Positions 10,041 through 22,064 of a stretch of 64,000 nt of DNA are shown here, in pieces. Source of the stretch: Melampsora larici-populina 98AG31 (lineage: Eukaryota; Basidiomycota; Pucciniomycetes; Pucciniales; Melampsoraceae); assembly GCF_000204055.1 (NCBI RefSeq), contig NW_006768806.1, positions 416,663-480,662 on the forward strand, given 5' to 3'. Position numbers and translations under genes: made by a program. Below the pieces are notes generated by a model. That model was not told the origin of the DNA, made no database searches, and worked only from the letters and a program-made list of their open reading frames with translations. Positions within the stretch are counted from its first letter, which is position 1, and each line of letters opens with the position of its first letter.

Positions 10041-12060
10041 TCATTTGTCCATGTCCTTCCATTCGGCTTTGAAGAAGTCTAAACCATCAGTCACGGTACA
10101 ATTTTTTCCATTCTCTTTGATGAAAGCGGAGAACCTCTTCGGTGTAATTGACTCAATCCACCGGTGGTATTTGGAGACGGTGGACTTTTTGAACTTATAG
10201 TCAGTTCCATACACCTGCTTGAAAGCAGCTTGATTTGTGAGTTCGAGAGGCTCTAGCGTTAGTGTGAAGAATCGCAATAGCGATTCCATGGTAATTATTC
10301 TAGGTGATGTGGGCCATCCTTTTACTTTTGAGGAAGTTTTGGCTGCGTGGGCGACTGAAGGACTTGAAGGTAATTGAGGTGTGGGAGCGGGTGGGTTTGA
10401 AGGTAATTGAGGTGTGGGAGCGGGTGGGTTTGTTACGGTTCCAATGTCATTACCTTCTTGAGCGGGCAGACTGCTGGATGGACTTTCAATGCGGTCTTCT
10501 TCTTCTTCCTCGTCCGATATTACACAATATTGTTCGGTGTGTTTCATCGGCGTTGGGGTGCGGAAGCGCTTGTATGCCAAAGGACTGATTACCTTGACCA
10601 TATCCATCTTCTGCATTGATGTCATGGTACGAACTAATTCCTTATTGGCTTCTAGTTCCTTACAATCGGCAAGTTTGATACCAGGGAAAACAATGAGGAT
10701 GCGACAATAAGTGGGGTTATACCCCTCTACTATGGATGTTTGCATCTTCACCTGCAGAAGATCCATTAGTATTCATTAGTATTTTGTATTAAAGTGTACA
10801 TATAGATAGACTCACCCAGGTTTTTTCTTCAGGTATCCATACACGAAGGTCTCCGTTCCAGTGGACACCAAATTTGTTTCGGACGTGCTCCATCAGCGTG
10901 TCTGACGTGTTTAGCGACATGTCAGGCCAACGTGGAGCATATACACGCCATGTTTCAAAGGCCAAGGGGTCTTCCTGTTACACCAAATAGTAATAGTATT
11001 TGAGCATTTTAAGTGCGATATAACATGAAAGTTGAACTCACATCGTCAAAACCACCCCACACCACAAACGTTATGGTGTTCTCGGCGAGTCTCGCGTGAT
11101 CCTTATCTTCGCGTTCTTGTGCCTGCTTCTGGATAGTCGTTGTTCAAAACCTGGTAACCTGCGCGGCGGTTAGTGGGCTTGAAAACGTTAGACTCGCTTG
11201 GGTTAATCGTTGGTGTTGAGATGGTGGTGGACCTTGGGTGAGGGTCGGATCATGATCTGTTGAGGGGGTGTCAACATTGTCTGGCGGCTGCTGTGTTGAA
11301 TTTGGCGCGGCGGAATTCGTAGGTCCTGCATCGCGATTTTGTTTGATCACTGTCACTGTTGGTTTGGTTTTCTTCATTGCATTATGCTTTGAGCATCTAA
11401 TGTTTGCGGGCTTGAGCTGTTCGCAACACTGAAAATAAATGTGTGTCATCAACATATTCGGCACTTTATTGCAGGTAGTGGACCTACGTGTCGGCACGCC
11501 TTGATGGCACATCCTGCATTTCTTCGATTGGTATGGCCAGTAGCAAAACGATTGTTGTGTCCGTTACACTGAAGATTCGAAGGTAACGCCTTCTTCTTTG
11601 ATCCATTTGATCCATTTTCGTTCAGCGCCATGTTGTTGGCACCTGGCATATCGCCGTTAATCAATCGTGATACTTGCATTGCGAATTGATGATCGGCTCG
11701 CTCTTGGGCTGTCGTGAGGTTGTTTAATGTGCGTTCTTGTATGCTTAGGTTGTGTGCTAGGACCGCGTCTGTTGCTTGTGCAAGGCTATAGGATCGGATA
11801 TAACTGCCGGCACGGCACTTGATAGGTGTATGAAGCATATAAGTCAGCTCCCATCTATATGAAGTAACGTTCTCACTCACAGAAACACCTATTAGTGGCT
11901 CGTTTGATTGTCTACTGGGCTTGAAGTATGATGTGGAGTGACGTTTGATGCAAGATGGGCAAAGCAACCCGGTCTGTTTGGTTGAACCTGGTAGTGGCAA
12001 TGGCAGATGAGGATTGACGGGTTTAACAGGAAACTCAGCGTATGATCTGGTAGGTGGCAT
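10041..12060 (-). pseudogene. Cys-cluster protein of a probable rust-expanded family, one premature stop
   Basis: The first exon runs from the Met of MPPTRSYAEFPVK to a GTAGGT donor near 11496, and splicing joins KACRH to CCEQLKPANIRCSKH. The joined sequence forms a Cys/His cluster (CNGH, GC, KAC, CC, C, H) that is probably a small zinc-binding module. A Pro/Thr/Gln-rich linker follows, then AENTITFVVWGGFDD, a region starting EDPLAFETWRVYAPRW, an acidic patch (SDEEEEED), a duplicated proline motif (NPPAPTPQLPS) and a C-terminal helix-rich segment (YKFKKSTVSKYHRWIESI). A TGA at 11144-11146 interrupts the frame after QVTRF and would be Arg if it were CGA. Function is unknown. From memory, rust proteomes hold many such proteins, some joined to alpha-kinase domains; I could not check this. 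Confidence 0.55.
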
Positions 12061-12730
12061 GTTCGCGAAGGGTTTACGCTTTGCTACGATTGGGACCTCA
12101 ATGAATTGCTTTTATTGAAAGATGTGGTATTGCTTTGGCACACGCACTGTGGTCCATGTCCTGGGTACGCCGACCTCTTTCGGCTTGCCAGTGCAATGCA
12201 CGGTCGAGATGAACCGGTCATCTTGACCGCGGCATTCGATTGGTTAACAATAAGATGAACATTAGTATGGATGTGGAGCCGGCGGCTCTGTGGCCGATAT
12301 ACAAGTAGATACAAGTGCCCATACTGGAATGACCCGATATGGTCTATGACTTTTGGTTACGACGAATGCGGTACATTTGATTTGCTCGATTGGGATGTGG
12401 GAATTTGTACTGGCTCGCATGAGAGCCAGGCTCTCAACCTCCACAACCCTTCGAACACTCTCTCCGGGTCAGGCCTTAACAAATTGGAGTCTCAACTCCG
12501 CCTGCACCTAGCGGTGTTGGCTCTTCTGCTTGATTTTGTAGGCGGATATGGCAGTTTCGACGCAAGTGTTGTGGCAAAAGTAAATTTTGACAAAATGAAC
12601 CAAGTTCCAGACCTTCTACTTCTTGAACCATCTCTCACCATTGAAGAGACTTGGATGGTCAACAGAAAAAAGATTATGACACAGATTCTCACATAAATAA
12701 ACATTATTGAAGTTCAAAAACTCGTTAGAG
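12061..12730. other. Spacer with one unrecognised open frame
   Basis: An ATG-initiated frame of 141 codons is open at 12271-12696 on the plus strand. Its C-terminal part (SGLNKLESQLRLHLAVLALL, then VNFDKMNQVPDLLLLEPS) looks protein-like, but I recognise no domain and overlapping minus-strand frames are also open. I leave it uncalled between the Cys-cluster gene and the copia fragment. Confidence 0.25.
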
Positions 12731-12734
12731 CTTG

Positions 12735-13765
12735 CTACATTGCATATACGGACAGATCCAACAGCGGTAATAGAATATTAAGAATTATTATTCGACATCT
12801 TAACTGGTAAAGGATTGGTATCATATATATGAATGCAATGAGAACGTTTGTTAAAAACATGATGTGTTGCGCCGGTATCAAAAATAATGATGGAAGGGTT
12901 GATGATCTAGTTGAGGAACTACAATGTGTCTGATGTCCACGCACCTAGTGAGATTAATATTGGAAAATTGTGGTTCCACAATGTGAGTATGTGATGTTGA
13001 ATCAGCTGAGGAAGATCTCTCCTTCTCCTTCTTTGACCGGCACACATCCTCCTTGTGTCCTCTCTTCTTGCAACAGAGACATTTAAGCTTTGGTTAACTT
13101 TCTTTTTGAAAACAGTCAACATGCCTTCACCTAAACCAATTGAACCAGACTTATAAAATGAGACATTTTCAGCTCCCAAATCCCAATTCATATCAGACAA
13201 ACTGATTAAAGCTTGAGGAGTGGCTCTGAGAACAGGTTTGAAGGTGTGGGAGTGGGCATCACACCTGGTTGCAAATAGGGAGCACAACCAGGGAAATGGT
13301 GAAGTAGTCAACAAAAATCAGTGTCCCAGATTTCAAACTTTGAGGCATTCAGTGCCAAGGTAGCTAATTGGTCTAGTTTGATGGGACACAGCTTCCATAA
13401 TGATGCAAATGAAGTTTACTTTGTGACAATGGGTGTGGTTTGGAAGAAATTAGTGACATTTGATCCATTTGATTGTTGCACAAAATTTTGCTGATTTTTT
13501 TGAACATTCATATTTTGTTCCACATTTGAGGGAGGAGGAGCTGTTTGGTTGTTGTGGGTCAATTGGTCAGTCTGGGCAACAGGTACCATGAAATGAATAC
13601 CCTCCATGTGGGATGGCAGTGTGGATTGGTCAGTGATGTCATATTTAAACAGTTCTTCTATTTGCAAGGTAGTATCATGATTAATTATTGATCTGGAATT
13701 TGCTGTTTCAAATGATTTGTCTTTAATTCCTTCTGGTAATATACAGCTCATAACCTGTAGATCCA
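12735..13765 (-). pseudogene. Ty1/copia retrotransposon fragment: gag, zinc knuckle and protease start
   Basis: The minus-strand order is gag to protease. A gag-like C-terminal half (LPEGIKDKSFETANSRS to QQSNGSNVTNFFQTT, about 13730-13420) is followed by broken sequence. Next comes a CCHC zinc knuckle, CLCCKKRGHKEDVC (C-x2-C-x4-H-x4-C, near 13090-13050), then the aspartic protease signature DTGATHHVFNKRS at about 12882-12845. A stop lies between the knuckle and the protease frame, and several frameshifts are present. No integrase, reverse transcriptase or LTR follows, so the element is truncated. The hAT element at 13766-18033 abuts its gag side and probably inserted into it. Confidence 0.75.
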
Positions 13766-16700
13766 CAGCTCCCAGCAACGCCGAGCCGCTGCGCTGCATA
13801 ACAGCAACGGGGGGTTGCGGAGCAGCGCAACCTCACAGATTTCAAGCCATAATGGGCAGCGCAGTCAGCAACCGCGCTGCCCGTTGCGTTACCGTTGCGC
13901 AACGGGGGGGGGACAGGTGGGACAGGTGGGATGGCATAGCATTTGATTGATTGCATCATGTTTATTAGGGGTGTACTACATGTATATTGAAAGAAAGAAA
14001 CTTTTTTTAAACTGATTCGATTCATTTACCCATTTTGGTCTTCAACTTCCCACCAAAAGTCTTGATTGCATTGTTTACCTCGGTATACTTATGTGCTAAA
14101 GGCACCCCTTGAAGGATCCAAAGCCTTGATCCCACACAACATTCGATAGTTCGTGGGATTAAAGATGCACGGTCAGATGAGCATATATCTGCTGCAGCAG
14201 AGAAAGTCCGTTCAACTGTGGCCGAGCTCGCCGGAAGAGACATATAGTCTCTGGCTAGAGGAGCCAAAACTGGAAAGACTGTACAGTTTGCCTGCAAAGA
14301 ACAACATAAAGCAACGGTGAATAAATTGATCATGCGAGGTTTTATATGAGAAAAACAAAAAAATACCTTCCACCATGGCAAGATTGCTATGCTTTCACGG
14401 GCGTTGTCTTGGGCAGACATTGGATGTGACCCCTTCAGGTAGGCTGCGACTTCATCTACCTCAACCTCGGGCTCTTGAGCTGTGAATAGCTGAAACATGC
14501 TATTGACCGAATGAGAGTCCAAGTTTTCCTTGGCCGGGGCTGGATTATTCTTGGGCTTAGCGGCTGACACCAGTTCTTTACGTTGCTTGTCGAATTTAGT
14601 TCGAAGGAGGTTTTCCGCACGGATGGTGTGGGGACTTTGAGCCCCAAAAGCCTTCTTGTAGAACTCGAGTCGAAAGAACGGGTTGAGGAGACTTGCCATT
14701 ACAGTGGTATCGCATCGTAAAGCTTCTTCGAGGTATTTATCAACACGAGTTTGCATCGAGATAATCATCGGTAAGAGTGCATCACCCACTTGAAGGTCCT
14801 TTGCACGACTTGCAAGGTGCACCTTGAGTGCGTAGAACTCGGGAATGACCATCAATCCGGTTGGCCCATCCCCCTCCATTCGTTTGGTCAGGTCGAGGAA
14901 AGGCTGATGAGAAGAAAAATCATAAGTAAAAGAGTCCAACTTAGGAGTTAGTAAAGGTCATGGACTCACAGCAAGTTCATTAGTCAATTCCTCGAGGGAA
15001 TTCCAGTCGTCCGGTGAGAAGTAAATCTCGTGGAAGTATCCACGAGGTTTTTGGGAACTCCTGTTGTGTCTCTTCCTACTACGCACATGTTCCAAGTCCT
15101 CAGCAAGAAGTTTGTTGACCACCTGCAATGTGACAAGTGTATCATCAGCGCTAAAACACTATGGGAAGCAGGAAGATAAACCCACCTTCCGTGCCTGCAC
15201 CAACCTGTTGAGGGAGTCAAATTCGGCGTTCCATCGTGTGGCGTTGTAGCCCGGAATCAAAGGCAAAATTTTGAGATTGAGAGCCTTCGCCTTCCTCGCG
15301 AAATGTCGCCTCCAAGCCGCTGATCGAGCCACTCTGCGCGATATGAAGTTAGCCTACAAACAAAAAGGAAATAGCAGTCAGTTCCAATTTGGATATCGAT
15401 ATGACCTTCAATCAATATGTCAACTCACCTTACTGATCAAAACGTTGAGCTTGTTTGCGTGCTGTCTGGAAGTGGTGTTCTTGAAACACTCAGCACCTGA
15501 ATGCTCGGGTGCTGCTGCTGATTCAAGAGGGTCCTCCGCATCGTGATTATCCTCGACATCTTCATCATACTCTGGAGCCGAGAGTATGACCTCATGTTGT
15601 GAATCATTGTCAGTCTCATACTCATCTTCTTCATCAGGTGTAACTTCAAGGTCGTGATCAGATTCTTCAGTATCGATATTGATGACTTTGGGTTGCTCTT
15701 TGCCTTTGTCTTCGTCTTCTTCGGCAATGACGGGCAACTTGCCAGTGATTGGAAAGGCTCCAAGGGTTGACTCACACAGCTGGGTTCGCGAAGGGGAAGT
15801 TCGTCCGAGTTCGGCTAGACCTCCTTTAACGGTGCAAGATATCTTGTGGAGGAAACACCTTGCATAGTCCGTTCTAGGGCTCCATGTGTAAGATCCTGTG
15901 GTAGAAGTCGCATTGGTGTGTGATGCTTCAGGAAGTTCGTCTTCGGAAATTCGGAATTGAGTGTCCATCTCTTCGGCCATAGTTATGTTGTTCAAACCGG
16001 AATCAGTGACCTGGGCGAGCATGTGGTGGAATCAAAAGGGAAAACCATATCTAAATTAGATAATTGTTCTAATGAAATATGGAAAAAAAAGGAATACTCA
16101 TCTTGTAATGAAGCTTATGCTTCTTCATAAAGTGAACCAACGGTTGAGCTAACCATTTGTCGTTGTGGTGCCACGCAATCAGCTTGAGTGTAAGATGTCG
16201 CACTTGAAATCGCCAGTTGTCGTTGATGAAAGCCACCGAAGCCCCTAGGAAGGCATGGATGTTGTTGGCAGTGGTCCAACCATCGTGGATCAGGGTAAAC
16301 CTGCCCTTGTTCCTCTGCCACAAACACTATGTCAGTGAATTTGATGTTGGAAGGAGAAGGATCAAATACATTGAAAGAGACTTACCAAGATCTCTTTCAA
16401 TACGGTATCTTGCAATGACGTATACATCCCGGCTGCCTCTCTGGCCACCCAAGTTCGTCCAAAGATTTTGATGTCGCTTCTGATATATCGGAACGCCAGG
16501 CGGAGGTGGTAATCCTCGATACGACTCCAAGGCAACGCCCCAGCGAGAATCCACACCGCAAGGATCTGATTCAAGGTTTCGTTTTTGAACTTAATCTTGG
16601 ATTCTTTTGGATCAAAAAACTCCATCATTTGGCGTTGACTTTCAGCTTTCTGCTTGCGTTCTTCATTGTAAGCTGAAGGCGGAAGATTTGCACCTGCGTC

Positions 16701-18033
16701 GATGGCATGCTGGCGTGCTGTACATACTGGTCGACGGCGAGTGGCGGTGATGTAACCGTCTTGATGGGCCTTCAGGTTGCCGTTTGAGTCCAAAGATACT
16801 CGGCACGTTTGGCGGCACCAAAGGCAAGGATAAGATCGAGGTCTCTGGGCTTTGTTCTACCGACACGGTAGGACAAAGTGGTAAAAATGAAACACTATGA
16901 GATTCAAATAAGAGAATATAAAGGAAAAGACAAAGTTAAACTTAAACTCACATCGTTCTTTCCGAATTCCGGTTCACCAAAATAATCTATAACCGCATCA
17001 TACTCTAACTCTTGATCATCTTTCACTTTGAGAACCTTTGCTCGCTTGGCTTGTTGGCGCTGGGTGAGTCCATCATCCGAGTCTTGATTCATCTCGGTGT
17101 CCGAAGGTACACCTTCTTCGGTCAGCTGGTCATATATTAAATTGAAACTGCTGTTAGTGATGTAACTGTTATCGCAAGTTCAAAAGAACTTTGCTTACCT
17201 GAGGCTGTGGGTTTTTCGATTTGCTGGCCCTAGTCCTTTTCTTGGAAGTGATCGTCTGCGAGTTAGACACTTCGCTTTCGCCTGAATTCTTTCCATCCTT
17301 AGCTTTTTGACTCGATTTCTTCTGGCGAGACGTAGTAGATGATTGTGAATGTTGTGGAAGAGTTATAGTGATTCTGCTATCAGCCGAGGGCTGAATCATG
17401 GTAGAGAGACTTTTACGAGGAGTCGGTGGACGGCTGGAGCGACGTAAAGGAGTGGAAGACACGTTATTCTGAGGTTGTGAGGTATCGTCCAGATCACGTT
17501 CGTCACCTGGGCTACTAGCCATGACGATTGAATAAAAAATAACTTTGAAAGGATGAAAACCCGATAGAAAGTGTTGAAGGCTGGGCGATGGAGGGGAACT
17601 TGATATTGCCAACTTCCGGGACAAGGAAGGTCTGAAACGTTCGGGAATGAAGCATAGTGCTTCTTCAATCAAGGGTGATATCATCACCCTTGATTCGTTG
17701 AGGTGGATTTGCCTTTTCGAGATTAGTTGGGGTTGCTGATGAAGTGAGGTTGCGATTTAAGGTGAGAATGTGCTGATTGGTCGATGGATCGATGGGCAAA
17801 GGGTTGTACCATTGAACCCTTTGCCCAGCTACCCGGCCCGCTGCGGGGTTGCGCTGCCCGAGCCACGGCTGCGTCCGCACCGCAACCCCTTGGTTTTCAA
17901 CTCGAATTGAGCAGCGCAGTTGGCAGCTGCAGAAACGCTGCGGTGCGCTGCGGTGCGGCACATAGCGGCTGTGGTGCGTTCCACTGCGTTGCGCGATTTT
18001 GGCAGCGCAGTGGCCCGGCGTTGCTCCCAGCTA
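13766..18033 (-). mobile_element. hAT transposon, 4.27 kb, potentially autonomous
   Basis: The ends are ~32-bp terminal inverted repeats. The left end reads CAGCTCCCAGCAACGCCG and the reverse-complemented right end reads TAGCTGGGAGCAACGCCG. Both continue with a closely matching GAGCCGCTGCGCTGC-type sequence. GC-rich subterminal sequence (repeated GCAGCGCAG words) lies inside both ends. One transposase gene fills the interior on the minus strand. The 8-bp flanks (TAGATCCA and CTAGTCAC) are not a clean duplication, so target-site duplication is unproven. Confidence 0.9.
14022..17522 (-). CDS. hAT family transposase with BED-type zinc finger, 9 exons
   Basis: Exons read on the minus strand are 17522-17199, 17125-16952, 16856-16386, 16314-16102, 16010-15429, 15353-15186, 15122-14970, 14903-14367 and 14291-14022, all in phase 0, giving about 963 residues. 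Visible parts are a disordered Ser/Thr-rich N-terminus, a BED-like finger (PCLWCRQTCRVS, NGNLKAHQDG, near residue 177), the RNase H-like core with HDGWTT (Asp ~334) and VTDSGLNN (Asp ~397), an acidic insert, and the C-terminal dimerisation domain with SLPASSATVERTFSAAADI (Glu ~900). All three expected catalytic acidic residues are present. The fourth intron begins AT (AAG|ATGAGT) where GTGAGT is expected, which may prevent normal splicing of an otherwise intact gene. Confidence 0.93.
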
Positions 18034-19278
18034 CTAGTCACTGGCAGACCAGAAACTAACACAACTTCAACAGGATTCCAACAGGATTCCAACATGATTT
18101 CAAAATGGTTTCAAGATGATTTTGACATAATATCACTGTGGGGGCATTTTCCCATCATACCACCACAAATCATATGTCATCATAAATCTGTAGACACCTG
18201 CTCCTTTATTCACCGATCAAGGACATATAATCTATTAACCTTTATCATGTAAATTGACTGAGATATTGAGATTTAAAAAAAACAGATAAAAATATTATTT
18301 TGTACTATACTCAAGAGTTGGGTGTTGAATATCTTCAATCTTTATGACTATACATATACATCAAATTTAATATTCCTTTCCTGGATCACCATTAGCCGGT
18401 GCACCCCCTGGTAGTGTTGCCTTCAGCTCACTTTCTGGGGCCAACAATAATGCACGTCAGAGAACTGGTAATAGCACATCCAGTATGACTGTCCCTGGAA
18501 GACTTGCGGCTGAATTGGACAAACAGGAACAGAAATGATGGGAGTCTCTTTGAGCTATGTATCAAAGTCTTTGGGCCCAAGTCCAATAATGGGAGTGTGC
18601 GTTCATGTTATAAGATTGAGAACTTTTGCGAGACATCCCAGTATCTCAAGTCTGATGGAAATCTTGTTGTGATTTGAAATTTGTAGTAGCTTTCAGCTGG
18701 CTGGCCTTTTAGCTTCTAGGTTTGATTTTTGCTTGGATGTTGATAGCTGTGCCTCACATGATACTGTTGCTTTGTCTCTACTCACTCTTGTCTTGCTTGT
18801 TACATTTTTTAAACTTGCCTGTTCTTGCAGGGTTGTAAGATATCAAGTGATTTGAGTGTAAACTTCCGAGCTTCAAGAGCAATGAAATTGTGTATGAGAA
18901 GAATCTAACCAGGTTTGAAATGAAACCGGTTTGAAACTGGGCTGTGAAAAAGTATGAAATTCAAAAACTGGGCTTTGTGATTTGGAAACCGGGCGCCAAA
19001 TAGTGTGATTGTATCTTCAATCTTTATGACTATACATATACATTAAATTTAATGTTCTTTCTGACATATGCTTATCTACATTTTTGTCATTGACAGCCTT
19101 CCTGTACAAGTCATATTTCTATATGTAATTATTAATTCTACATGAGAAGTCCACTTTTTCCTTGATTTGTTAATTCTAGGAAGAATATGAAGAAATTGAT
19201 GGCAGAAACTTTTGGAAATTACTCTTTACATGCATATCAGTCAATTTGAGTATGATTTGTGCCCAGCATTTCATCACA
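18034..19278. other. Non-coding remnants with a direct repeat
   Basis: A ~45-bp sequence containing CTTTATGACTATACATATAC occurs at about 18325-18375 and again at about 19012-19062 in direct orientation. Between them a short plus-strand frame (about 18390-18539, GSPLAGAPPGSVAFSSLSG) looks like a coding relic and then breaks down. I cannot identify it. The region lies between the hAT element and the right GC-rich inverted copy. Confidence 0.4.
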
Positions 19279-19310
19279 ACTAGCCAAATTGGCGGCGGGC
19301 GCCGCAGTCA
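19279..19310 (-). repeat. Right inverted copy of the GC-rich terminal-repeat-like sequence
   Basis: It reads ACTAGCCAAATTGGCGGCG followed by GGCGCCGCAGTCA, the inverted counterpart of 4768-4796. No tandem array like the one at 4.9 kb is found on its inner side, so the candidate element would be asymmetric. Confidence 0.55.
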
Positions 19311-20639
19311 CAGAAAGTTCCTATCAAAATTCAATTGAAATATCATTCTGCAGGATATTCTGGAGCATATATCACTTGAGGAGGCAAGCTTATTCAGGCT
19401 TGATTAGTTGAATTACAGCACAGTCAAATCTATTTCAATCCCATGTTAAGATTGCTTTACAAGCAACACAATGCCAGCCTCAGTATAATGATATTCCAAA
19501 GTAAGTAGCTACCTTGGTCACACAATCCACCAATGAGGTGTAGTTCACAGGAGTCAAACAACATCCTCCATGTTCCATTCAATTGGGATGTTGTTGTGTT
19601 TGATAGCAGACCCATGTCCACATGAATTGTAAACACTGTTTTATAGCTTTCTATTGCAGAGATCAGATACAAGGCTACCATAATTACCGATCCTTTGGCA
19701 CAATTGAATTCAGATCTAAAACAAAACTGTAGACCATAGCCAGTGTAAAACCCCACCGCTTCCTTATTGTGCGGACTCCACCTATTATTCACTGCAAAAA
19801 CAAAATGTTTTGGGTTTTTTGACTTTCCTAGAGTAGAACCATGGATCTCTTTCAATCAGCATACCAATAAGTACTGATAATTGGGTAACTTGTTGTGCAA
19901 ATTCTGGGTTCATCAAAGGTTTCCAATTGCAGTCATCATATATGACAAAGAAAAGGTGTACTGCTCTAGCTGTGAATGACTTGATATGGGAAGGGCTTTA
20001 CACTGTTTGTGTGTGCAGCAAGCAACATCAAAGGGAGGGAAGGCACAGGACATAAAAATACTGCACTGCTTCTGAGTTCTGGTTATGGTGGAATCAAGTA
20101 TTGAGAGGCATCATGGGAATTGTGAACAGAGGTGATGACACATGACCTTGGAGCGGAGTGAAAATATCCTTGCCCCAACCCTAACCCCCTAACAGATTCC
20201 ATATCAGAGTACATAAAGTTTCATTTTGTTTCCAATTTGGAAAAACTTCACAAGCAGCTCCAAAATTAAAACACTACTCTGTTGCTTGAAGTTGGTTGAG
20301 ACAGGTGAGCATATATAACAAACTGTATTTCATTTATCATTGTAGGAGTAGTTGTGAAGTGATCCACATTCCAAAATAGTTGTCTATGACAACACAACAA
20401 TAGTCCAGCTCAAAAATAAGATATTTGTGTGGCTGCTCAGGCCATGAAAATTAGCAAAGTAGGTTTGGCCCCAAAGAATCAGAGTAATTCAGTTGGGAGT
20501 GACAGCTAACACTCTTGATATCAAAATTGGGTGATGTGTGCAGGATGCTCAAACATTACATAAGCAATAACAAGCAACAAAACGCTGGAGAAACCCTAGA
20601 AAGGGATTTATGTTTCAAGAAAGCTGAACCTAGAGTAAT
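19311..20639. other. Intergenic, no supported gene
   Basis: An open frame at 19457-19855 (minus) has no recognisable domain. Nothing else stands out. Confidence 0.35.
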
Positions 20640-21180
20640 TTAAATCTTAGGTGAAATTGAAGTTCTAAATGGTTTCGAAGCATTCGAAAAGGACATCCTA
20701 ATTTTCAAAGCAGCTAACAAATAAACTTTATTGACAATCATTAAAGTGGGATGCTCATCCTTTGTTGTTGTGGTAGAAGATCTGACTTGAGAAAGATGAA
20801 ATTCTAATAAAGAACCCGGTTGAAACCATTTTGAACTTGAACAACTTTCTAAAATCAGATCAATCAAATTATGTGGAAAAATTGTCTGAGAAATATGATG
20901 ACTTGAATCATTTAAAGAGCTTCTTCTAGCATGAAAGCAAGTTTCAAAAGTAAGATCCTTGTCTTTTGTTGTGGTAGTATAAGATCTGATTTGAGATAGA
21001 TGAAAATCTAATATACTACTTGATTGAAACCATCTTGAACTTGAACTACTTTCTGAAATCAGATTAATCAAATTAGATGGAAAGATTCTTTGAAAAATAT
21101 AATGACTTAAATCATTTATTCAGCGTCTTCTAGAATAAAGTCAAGTTTCTAAGAATTTAGATCTTTCTTGTATAGCAGCT
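20640..21180 (-). repeat. ~204-bp tandem duplication keeping an open frame
   Basis: Two diverged copies of a ~200-bp unit lie head to tail. The words AGATCTGA begin at 20778 and 20982, 204 bp apart, and a third partial copy follows near 21160. Because the spacing is a multiple of three, a 143-residue minus-strand frame (20640-21071) crosses both. It shows paired segments, LIDLILESCSSSKWFQPGS and MINLISESSSSSRWFQSSS, each followed by FHLSQ and RS(Y)TTTTKD. I recognise no family. It may be a relic of a repeat-containing protein or an incidental frame. Confidence 0.6.
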
Positions 21181-22060
21181 ATCAAACTTGAAACTGTTGA
21201 TAAATCAGGTTTCAAAGATTAATCGGTCTTTTTTATTTTTCATGATTGATTGACTTTCAATTCTGATTGATTTGGTGCTTGGGTCAGGTACACAATTGGC
21301 TGATTGGATTGCTTGTCATGATGATAAGTAATCGACTTGTTATTGTTTGTTCTCATTGATTAATGTTTTTGTTTTTGATATGGATAGTAATTTGATGAAT
21401 GAGGTTTATGGTGTTGAAACTTGGAAGTGATTGTCTGGATTAATTTTGATCATTTTGAATTTGTTTATCAAGAGCGACTTCAGCTTTTGTGGCTTGGTGG
21501 TAGTATAACCACAATGATCAACTTACAGTCCCTGAATCAGCCCATGTCTTTGTCTCTTAATCACTTTGAATTCCATGCGTTTGAAGTTGAAATGGATGGC
21601 AAGTGCTGAGATATCTAAGTTATCCCTATCATAGAGATAGAGATGGTAAGCTCGAGTCAAATTCAAGAAAAAGCGACGTTCTTACTGACAAACCGTGCAC
21701 TGTATCTTCAAGGATTGTTAATTTCCTGATCCCATCGTTGACACCCAATTTTAACAGTGGATACAGCTGGAAAACTGTTATCATCCGTGCTTCCAGTGAC
21801 GCCTTGTCGAGAGTTAGCCCTCTTTGGAAACAAAGCCTTCGAAGCAATAGCAATTGCATTGTGATCTTCATCTTTTTCGTCGATTATTAGACACAGAGGT
21901 GAGAAAATTGAGTGAGTGAAAGGCTTTCTTGCAGTTCGTGAAAGAGGTGAGCAAGCCCAATAATCAGAATCTTATTGAAGAGTGAATTGCATGAGATTTG
22001 AGGACCCACCGTCTTTGTCATGGTAAGATGAGCAACCTATGTCATTGAATGACATCAGTT
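21181..22060. other. Intergenic, no supported gene
   Basis: Overlapping short frames at 21421-21890 on both strands show no domain. Confidence 0.35.
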
Positions 22061-22064
22061 TGCC

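Noticed and set aside
13758..18041. 8-bp target-site duplication for the 13766-18033 hAT
   Set aside because: Flanks TAGATCCA and CTAGTCAC share only a shifted partial match, so I do not claim a duplication.
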